64,000 bases of DNA from Methanoculleus sediminis (lineage in GTDB: Archaea; Halobacteriota; Methanomicrobia; Methanomicrobiales; Methanoculleaceae). Made by a program: the position numbers and the translations under genes. The notes below the pieces were generated by a model. That model searched no databases and was not told where the DNA came from. It was given only the letters and a program-made list of their open reading frames with translations. Below, one piece after another: positions 59,026-64,000 of this stretch (position 1 is its first letter; each line of letters opens with the position of its first letter). The stretch is taken from NCBI RefSeq assembly GCF_001017125.1, contig NZ_JXOJ01000003.1:53356-117355 (forward strand), written 5' to 3'.

Positions 59026-59789
59026 AGGTCACGCTCGCGATGAAGCCTGCGGCGAAATGGTTCATCCCTATCGAGGCGGAGTCGATCGTCCCGAAGAACT
59101 TCCTTTCCGGTACCGATCTCCGGGTCTGGCGGGGGAACCGGGAGCTCCGGCTCGACGAGGTCTTCTCGGTATCGGTGGAAGGCGATGCCGACCGGGCGGA
59201 GGACGTCGAGGTCGTCCTCTCGGGGGATACGTTCCGGCTGAAGAGGGTCGGCGAGTACCTGGATGCCGGGAAGATCACCGTCCTCGGCGGCATCGGGATG
59301 CACTGCGGCAACTTCATGAGCGGCGGGACGATCGAGATCCACGGGAACGCCGACGGCTGGCTCGGCCGGGAGATGGCGGGAGGAACCATCGTCTGCCGGG
59401 GCGATGCCGCCGATTACTGCGCCTCGGGATACCGCGGGGGCCGGAAGGGCATGAAAGGGGGCACCGTGGAGGTCTTCGGCCGTGCCGGGGATTTCCTCGC
59501 GGAGAGCCTCGCGGGCGGCACGGTGATCGTGCACGGCGATGCCGGGGATATGACCGGGGCGGAGATGCGCGGGGGCACGCTCGTCGTCCACGGAGACTGC
59601 AGCCGCCCGGCCGCAAACATGAAGGACGGCTCCTGCTACGTCTACGGGACCGCGCGGGGGATGATCCCGACCTTCAAAAAGATCGGGACGGTACAGCACG
59701 ACGGGCGCACGCTTATCCGGTTTTCCGGCGATCTTGCGAACCGCGGGAAAGGAAACCTTTTTGTGAAGGGCTACGAATATCTGGACTGA
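59022..59789 (+). CDS. fwdC: formylmethanofuran dehydrogenase subunit C
   Basis: 255 residues from ATG 59022, overlapping fwdA. A right-handed beta-helix made of Gly-rich repeats: KITVLGGIGMHCGNFMSGGTIEIHGNADGW, LGREMAGGTIVCRGDAADYCASGYRGGRKGMKGGTVEVFG, LAESLAGGTVIVHGDAGDMTGAEMRGGTLVVHGD. It binds FwdA and the FwdB/D pair into the complex and resembles the C-terminal domain of glutamate synthase. FwdE, F and G are not in the window. Confidence 0.94.
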   Translation: MKVTLAMKPAAKWFIPIEAESIVPKNFLSGTDLRVWRGNRELRLDEVFSVSVEGDADRAEDVEVVLSGDTFRLKRVGEYLDAGKITVLGGIGMHCGNFMSGGTIEIHGNADGWLGREMAGGTIVCRGDAADYCASGYRGGRKGMKGGTVEVFGRAGDFLAESLAGGTVIVHGDAGDMTGAEMRGGTLVVHGDCSRPAANMKDGSCYVYGTARGMIPTFKKIGTVQHDGRTLIRFSGDLANRGKGNLFVKGYEYLD

Positions 59790-59938
59790 TGGTCAGGCAC
59801 GAGTGTGGGTTCGAGGCCCCGATCCACTGCAAGCGATGCGGGCGGCCGCTGGAGAGCAACGAGCGCACGGGCCTTTACTGCCCGCACTGCGGAAGAAGAG
59901 TGAGCATGCTCTGCCCGGGCTGCGGGCGTCTCTGGTGA
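59789..59938 (+). CDS. small double zinc-ribbon protein at the end of the Eha-Fwd operon
   Basis: 49 residues, ATG overlapping the fwdC stop by one base. It has eight cysteines as four pairs (HEC ... HCKRCG, YCPHCGRR, LCPGCGRLW), enough for two small zinc ribbons or an iron-sulfur site. It is too short to be an enzyme. Its place at the end of the operon suggests an assembly, insertion or electron-transfer helper for Fwd or Eha; no homologue is recognised. The reading frame and the overlap are convincing although the gene is small. Confidence 0.65.
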   Translation: MVRHECGFEAPIHCKRCGRPLESNERTGLYCPHCGRRVSMLCPGCGRLW

Positions 59939-59942
59939 CCGG

Positions 59943-60209
59943 TCAGACCCGGTTCTTCACCCACCGGGCGTACTGCGCCCTGAGCTGGCGGATGTCCTGT
60001 TCCGTGAGATCTTTTTTCCCCGTCTGGTGCAGGTAGGACTCGAGCTGCTCCACCACCCGTTCTGCATCTAAAAAGTCGTCGACGTCAAGGTAGACCGGCG
60101 CCCGCTGGACGTTGATAACCTCGCCGCACATCGGACAGAGCCTCCAGCGCTGGTAACGGTCGACGTAGTTGAAGGTCTTGCAGCCCGGACAGCGGATGAC
60201 GAGGTACAT
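59943..60209 (-). CDS. DUF1922-type zinc-ribbon protein
   Basis: 88 residues, convergent with the Eha-Fwd operon (four bases apart). N-terminal zinc ribbon MYLVIRCPGCKTFNYVD ... LCPMCGEVIN, then the acidic helical part VYLDVDDFLDAERVVEQLESYLHQ, similar to the archaeal DUF1922 family (a small CxxC protein of unknown function). A C-terminal helix (EQDIRQLRAQYARW) follows. Most likely a nucleic-acid- or protein-binding zinc protein. Confidence 0.7.
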   Translation of the reverse strand: MYLVIRCPGCKTFNYVDRYQRWRLCPMCGEVINVQRAPVYLDVDDFLDAERVVEQLESYLHQTGKKDLTEQDIRQLRAQYARWVKNRV

Positions 60210-60394
60210 GATTAATGGGAGTGTGCGGTCGGGCGGATTTATAGTTATCCATCTGGAGTTTTTCTGGCACCGGAGATCAGGTAGCGATGATCCTGTAGAG
60301 TGGATGTTGAGAAGGCTGAAGATCTTTGAAAAAACGAAGGCAAGACGTTTTGGTTCTAAAACTTGGGCTCAAACGTTCTTCAGTTGAGTTCCTG

Positions 60395-60560
60395 ACACGG
60401 ATTTCGAGGGGATATCGCGCCTGGGGGGTGGGGACAAAGGGGAGTGCGAGCGCAGCGAGCATGAGAAACTCGAAGAGTTTCGAGGGGGGCGAGCCCCCCT
60501 CCCCTGCAACCCCTCCCCGCGTGGCGATAGTCACCACGGTCCACTGCACCGGGATTTTAC
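60395..60560. repeat. mini-hairpin repeat region, copy B
   Basis: The 423-base gap 60210-60632 has no gene. It holds a GATATCGCG element (60411-60419), GAAACTC-GAA-GAGTTTC, GGGGGG-CGAG-CCCCCC and, at 60519-60549, GCGTGGCGATAG-TCACCACGGTCCACTGCAC, matching copy A (30081-30117) apart from six extra bases in A and one compensated base change in the stem. The first 25-30 bases (60398-60427) also resemble 63747-63776. Confidence 0.65.
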
Positions 60561-60632
60561 CTCGCGTCGGCTATTTTTGTCTCTCCCGAATTTCTGCTCT
60601 TCGTCCACTGTTCTTCAAGCCTTTCAGCTTTC

Positions 60633-62174
60633 TCACCCCTCCCTCGGCTTGAGATCCTTCACCGCCGGCCCGTGGATCACCTTCCCGTCGGCATCGTAGC
60701 GGGAGCCGTGGCAGGGGCAGTCCCAGGTCTCTTCGGCGCTGTTCCACGCGGCGACGCACCCGAGGTGGGTGCAGGTGGGGTTGACCGCGTGGACCCGCCC
60801 TTTTTCGTCCCGGAAAACACCGGCCTTCTTCCCCTCGATCATCAGGATCCTCCCCTCGCCGGGTGCGACGTCCCGGAGATCCCCGGCGGGGCGGGATATT
60901 GCGCCGCCGATGTACTTCTCGGCGACCCCGATGTTGTGCGCGAGGAACCGCCGGGCCGCTGCCGCCGGCTTGAACCGGTCGGGGGCGTAGACCTCCGCAT
61001 GGGGGTTTTCGCGTCCCCGGATCATGTCGGTGATGATCGTCGCGGCCGCGGTGCCGTTGGTCATCCCCCACTTCCTGAATCCGGTCGCGATGTAGACGTT
61101 CTCGTGGCCGTCGGCGAGCGGGCCGATGTAGGGGGCGCCGTCGACGGTGATGTAGTCCTGCGCCGACCACCGGTAGTCGACGGACGTTATCGGGTAGACC
61201 GACCGGGCGTAGGCCTCGAGGTCGCGGTAGTACCTCCGCGTGTCCACGTCCTCGCCGGTCCGGTGCTCCATCCCGCCGACGATGACGAGTTCGCCGTCGG
61301 CGGCGGCAGGCTGCGACCGCCAGGAGTGTGTCGGGCCTTCGGCGTTGATGAACATCCCCTCGGGGAAGGGCTCATCGATCCGGACGCCGAGCGCGTAGGA
61401 GCGCGACGGCTCCATCCGGGCGAAGTAGAACCCGGGCGCATCGTAGAAGGGGTAGTGGGTCGCGAGAACCACGGTGTCTGCCGTAACGGTTCCCGACGCC
61501 GTCCTGACCGTGCAGCGGCCTCCACCGTCCTGCACCTCGAGCGCCCGGGTCTTTTCGTAGATCCGGCTCCCGTCGCCGGGGATCAGCGACGCCAGGTGCC
61601 GGAGGTAGTTCACCGGGTGGAACTGCGCCTGGTTCTCGAAGACCACTGCGCCGTAGGTCCGGGCGGGGAGCGGGATATCCTCCGTGAACGCGGCCGGGAG
61701 CCCGAGGCTCCGTGCCGCGTCCGCCTCGTCTGCGACCTTCTTCCGGGCCTCTTCCGTCTCCGCGTAGGTATAGGCCGGTTTCCGGATGAAGTCGCAGGCG
61801 ATGCCGTATTCCCGGACGAGGGACGCGATCGTCTCGATCGCCGTCTGGTTCGCTTCGGCGTATTGCTGCGCCTGCCTGCCCCCGAACCGGTCGATGAGGT
61901 CCTTGTAGATCAGCCGGTGGAGCGAGGTGACCTTCGCCGTCGTGTGCCCGGTCACCCCGTGACAGATCCGGTTCCCCTCGATCAGGGTGACCGCGTATCC
62001 GGCACGTTTGAGCAGGACGGCGGTGGTGATCCCGGTGATGCCGCCGCCCACGACCGCCACATCGGTCTCCAGGTTCCCCGGCAGCGGGGGGTACGGCGTC
62101 TCCGCCGCGGTAGTCTCCATCCAGAACGATCCGTGCCTGCCCGGCAGGCCATATGTACCCGGCCCATGCTCCAT
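60633..62174 (-). CDS. FAD-dependent oxidoreductase with C-terminal Rieske domain
   Basis: 513 residues, start MEHGPGTYGLPGRHGSFWME with AGGAGG upstream. N-terminal FAD-binding Rossmann fold VAVVGGGITGITTAVLLKRAG ... LIEG, and a glycine/D-amino-acid-oxidase-like body. The C-terminal 75 residues form a Rieske [2Fe-2S] domain with CTHLGC (Cys and His ligands) and CPCHGSRYD. Such proteins oxidise amines with electrons passed to the Rieske cluster. The gene does not belong to an operon; a TATA-like CATATATAG (62246-62254) lies in the divergent promoter region. Confidence 0.9.
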   Translation of the reverse strand: MEHGPGTYGLPGRHGSFWMETTAAETPYPPLPGNLETDVAVVGGGITGITTAVLLKRAGYAVTLIEGNRICHGVTGHTTAKVTSLHRLIYKDLIDRFGGRQAQQYAEANQTAIETIASLVREYGIACDFIRKPAYTYAETEEARKKVADEADAARSLGLPAAFTEDIPLPARTYGAVVFENQAQFHPVNYLRHLASLIPGDGSRIYEKTRALEVQDGGGRCTVRTASGTVTADTVVLATHYPFYDAPGFYFARMEPSRSYALGVRIDEPFPEGMFINAEGPTHSWRSQPAAADGELVIVGGMEHRTGEDVDTRRYYRDLEAYARSVYPITSVDYRWSAQDYITVDGAPYIGPLADGHENVYIATGFRKWGMTNGTAAATIITDMIRGRENPHAEVYAPDRFKPAAAARRFLAHNIGVAEKYIGGAISRPAGDLRDVAPGEGRILMIEGKKAGVFRDEKGRVHAVNPTCTHLGCVAAWNSAEETWDCPCHGSRYDADGKVIHGPAVKDLKPREG

Positions 62175-62376
62175 ACGTCCAGCCTCCTTCTGCCCGCCCG
62201 GCCTTCAGTTCAGGCGGCGGCGGGCGGTCAGCATTATGCCGGGAGCATATATAGGTATGGAACACGCCTCCCCTCCGCACCCGTCCGCTGGTTCTGCAGG
62301 GCACGGCGCCGGGAGCGGAGGGGCCTCCCTGCCGTTACGCATAAGAACGATCGCGAGAATGGAGGGAGCGATCAGG

Positions 62377-63609
62377 ATGAACGCAATCCATACGATCGAC
62401 GATTATGAACGGTATATCGGCAAAGAGGCCGTGCGTCGCGTTAAAGAGAAGGCACGGCCGCTCCGTGACATGCACGTCATGCACATGAACTCTACCTACT
62501 ACGGCGGCGGGGTCTCCCAGATCCTCGCGTCCCTGACGCTCCTGATGAACAGCCTCGGGATACAGACCGGGTGGCGGGTCGTCCACGGCCCCCCGGACTT
62601 CTTCAGCGTGACGAAGAAGTTTCATAACGCGCTGCAGGGTGGCGAGATCAACATGACCGGCCGCAAGAAGGAGGTCTACGAGAGCGTCGTTCACGAGAAC
62701 GCCATCCGAAACCATCTCGATCACGACGTGGTCATCATCCACGACCCGCAGCCGCTCCCGCTGATCACCCATTACCGCAGGAAGAGCCCCTGGATATGGC
62801 GCTGCCACCTCGACCTCACCGCACCGAACCGGAAGGTCTGGAACTACCTCGTCCCGTTCATCGAGCGGTATGACGCCGTCATCCTCTCCTGCGGTGAGTA
62901 CCGGCGGGATCTCAAAAAACCGCAGGTCTTCTTCACGCCCGGGATCGATCCCTTCTCCATCGTGAACAAGGACCTCTCCGAGAACGCCATCGACGAGCGC
63001 CTCGAGCATTACGGCATCCCGACCGATCTCCCTCTGGTCGTGCAGATCTCCCGGTTCGACCGCTGGAAGGACCCCGAAGGGGTCATCCGGGCGTTCCAGA
63101 AGGCCCGGAAGGAGGAGGAGTGCACCCTGGTTCTCGTCGGGAACGTCGCGACCGACGATCCTGAAGGCGCGGAGGTCTACCGGTCGCTTCTTGCTCATCG
63201 TAACGAGCGGATCATCGTCAAGAGCGTCCAGGACGGAGCGCTCGTGAACGCGCTCCAGCGGCGGGCGGCGGTCGTTCTCCAGAAGTCCATCCGCGAAGGG
63301 TTCGGGCTGACGGTATCGGAGGCGATGTGGAAGGGCGCGGCGGTGATCGGCGGGAACGTCGGCGGCATCCGCCAGCAGATAGAGGACGGGAAGAGCGGGT
63401 TTCTGGTCTCGTCCGTCGACGAGGCGGCGGAGCGGATCGTCCGGCTGCTCCGCGATCCGGACCTCCGGGGGCGGATGGGGAACGCGGCGCGCGAGCGGGT
63501 GCGGGAGCACTTCCTCTTCACCCGCACCGTCGAGCAGTACCTCGACCTGATCGGCTCGTTCGAACCGGAGTTCCGGCTGAGGGAGGATGTGGGGTTGTCC
63601 TGCGGGTGA
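62377..63609 (+). CDS. glycosyltransferase family 4, trehalose-synthase-like
   Basis: 410 residues from ATG 62377 with GGAGGGAGC upstream. The N-terminus reads HMNSTYYGGGVSQILASLTLLM and HDPQPLPLITHYR; then the C-terminal nucleotide-binding part VQISRFDRWKDPEGVIRAF, QKSIREGFGLTVSEAMWKGAAVIGGNVGGI (E-x7-E). This build matches TreT-type trehalose glycosyltransferring synthases, which make trehalose from NDP-glucose and glucose, a compatible solute of archaea. The exact donor cannot be read. Confidence 0.88.
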   Translation: MNAIHTIDDYERYIGKEAVRRVKEKARPLRDMHVMHMNSTYYGGGVSQILASLTLLMNSLGIQTGWRVVHGPPDFFSVTKKFHNALQGGEINMTGRKKEVYESVVHENAIRNHLDHDVVIIHDPQPLPLITHYRRKSPWIWRCHLDLTAPNRKVWNYLVPFIERYDAVILSCGEYRRDLKKPQVFFTPGIDPFSIVNKDLSENAIDERLEHYGIPTDLPLVVQISRFDRWKDPEGVIRAFQKARKEEECTLVLVGNVATDDPEGAEVYRSLLAHRNERIIVKSVQDGALVNALQRRAAVVLQKSIREGFGLTVSEAMWKGAAVIGGNVGGIRQQIEDGKSGFLVSSVDEAAERIVRLLRDPDLRGRMGNAARERVREHFLFTRTVEQYLDLIGSFEPEFRLREDVGLSCG

Positions 63610-63739
63610 GCGGGGGGCGGTGGGTTTTTGTCACGACGTCGCGCTTAACGGTGTTTGGCTTCCGGTTCTTCGACCAGTCGACAGTCCGCACTGTTGCCAC
63701 TTACTTCAATGATACTCACGCATAATCTCTGATTACGCC

Positions 63740-64000
63740 CCGGAAGCGGATTCCGTGGGGATATCGCCCTTGGGGGCGGGGCTGACGGGGAGGGGGCGTG
63801 CCCCCTCCCCTGTCTCTACCTCTAGGGCATATCTGTAAACCCCACTCGAAGACCTTCGGTCTTCTCAAGCTCTGGACGTCCCGTCCGTCGCACCCCACCC
63901 GGCCTTCGGCCTCCTCATTCGCACCTTCAGTGCTCAAACTCCTGCTGTTCCGGCAGTCGTTCCCCGCACCTTCGGTGCTCAAACTCCTGCTGTTCCGGCA
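63740..64000. repeat. mini-hairpin repeat region, copy C, cut by window end
   Basis: After the glycosyltransferase stop (63609) there is no gene to the window end (about 390 bases). It starts with GGGGATATCGCCC (63757-63769), a GGGGG-CGTG-CCCCC hairpin, then an array: GAAGACC-TTC-GGTCTTC, GGACG-TCC-CGTCC, GGCC-TTC-GGCC, GCAC-CTTCA-GTGC, CTGCTG-TTC-CGGCAG (with one wobble), GCACC-TTC-GGTGC, again CTGCTG-TTC-CGGCA. Units are joined by linkers such as TCAAACTC, TCAAGCTC and GTCG. The last unit repeats the previous one almost exactly. Confidence 0.7.

Noticed and set aside
60672..62408. 578-codon frame antisense to the Rieske/FAD gene
   Set aside because: Shadow; composition (Asp/Gly/Arg) is typical of antisense GC-rich frames.
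63716..63982. 88-codon minus-strand frame at the window end
   Set aside because: It runs entirely through the mini-hairpin repeat; no protein family or start signal is present.
63840..64000. CRISPR-like array at the window end
   Set aside because: Units are short palindromes of different sequence with three-base loops; there is no constant repeat or regular unique spacers and no cas gene.

Overview
The window is GC-rich archaeal DNA from a hydrogenotrophic methanogen, most probably of the order Methanomicrobiales and Methanoculleus-like. The genus is inferred, not proven. The evidence is a complete membrane energy-converting [NiFe]-hydrogenase (Eha-type) operon running straight into formylmethanofuran dehydrogenase genes (fwdD-B-A-C), archaeal TATA-box promoters with short leaders, U-rich terminators, the [NiFe] maturation gene hypD, and many PAS-domain sensors.

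Layout. 1-6 kb: a leftward block with a drug-type MFS transporter (cut by the window edge), a CPBP protease, an alpha/beta-hydrolase relic, an intact alpha/beta-hydrolase, two SRPBCC/AHSA1 proteins and a Gate-domain membrane protein. 6-10.6 kb: a sodium:solute symporter with its tiny accessory protein and an unusual leader, a flavoprotein, a PhzF protein and a PEGA-repeat surface protein. 11-21 kb: a histidine kinase, a transglutaminase-like lipoprotein, an iron-dependent alcohol dehydrogenase overlapping a PAS protein, tRNA-Arg, hypD, a frameshifted mscS, a radical SAM protein, a TIM-barrel protein and tRNA-Thr. 21-30 kb: small hypotheticals, an FKBP isomerase, a 5'-nucleotidase, a methyltransferase resembling eukaryotic protein arginine methyltransferases, a ferritin-like/rubredoxin-like pair, an SDR, and an acyl-CoA synthetase with a DNA-binding-type ribbon-helix-helix extension. 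30-33.5 kb: hisH overlapping a PAPS-reductase-family gene, plus small membrane and Lys-rich proteins. 33.4-42.3 kb: a cell-surface glycan cluster (glycosyltransferase, ATP-grasp, deacetylase, LegB-like dehydratase, nucleotidyltransferase, DegT aminotransferase, PHP, flippase). 42-46.5 kb: TrkH and a large multi-PAS protein.

46.6-48.6 kb is a graveyard of mobile defence genes: two decayed MNT nucleotidyltransferase copies, HEPN fragments, a restriction-modification C-terminus, an intact MazEF-like pair and a tRNA-Thr fragment, all next to tRNA-Leu. 48.9-59.9 kb is one tightly overlapped operon in which Eha (ion-driven ferredoxin reduction) is joined to Fwd (ferredoxin-dependent CO2 reduction to formylmethanofuran), ending in a small double zinc-ribbon protein. 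60-64 kb holds a DUF1922 protein, a Rieske/FAD oxidoreductase and a trehalose-synthase-like glycosyltransferase.

Four intergenic stretches (about 30.0-30.5, 46.7-46.8, 60.4-60.6 and 63.7-64.0 kb) share a repeat family made of tandem mini-hairpins with three-base loops. Together with the arginine-methyltransferase-like gene, the decayed island and the Eha-Fwd operon, these are the most interesting parts of the window. All family calls come from reading motifs by eye; no database search was run.
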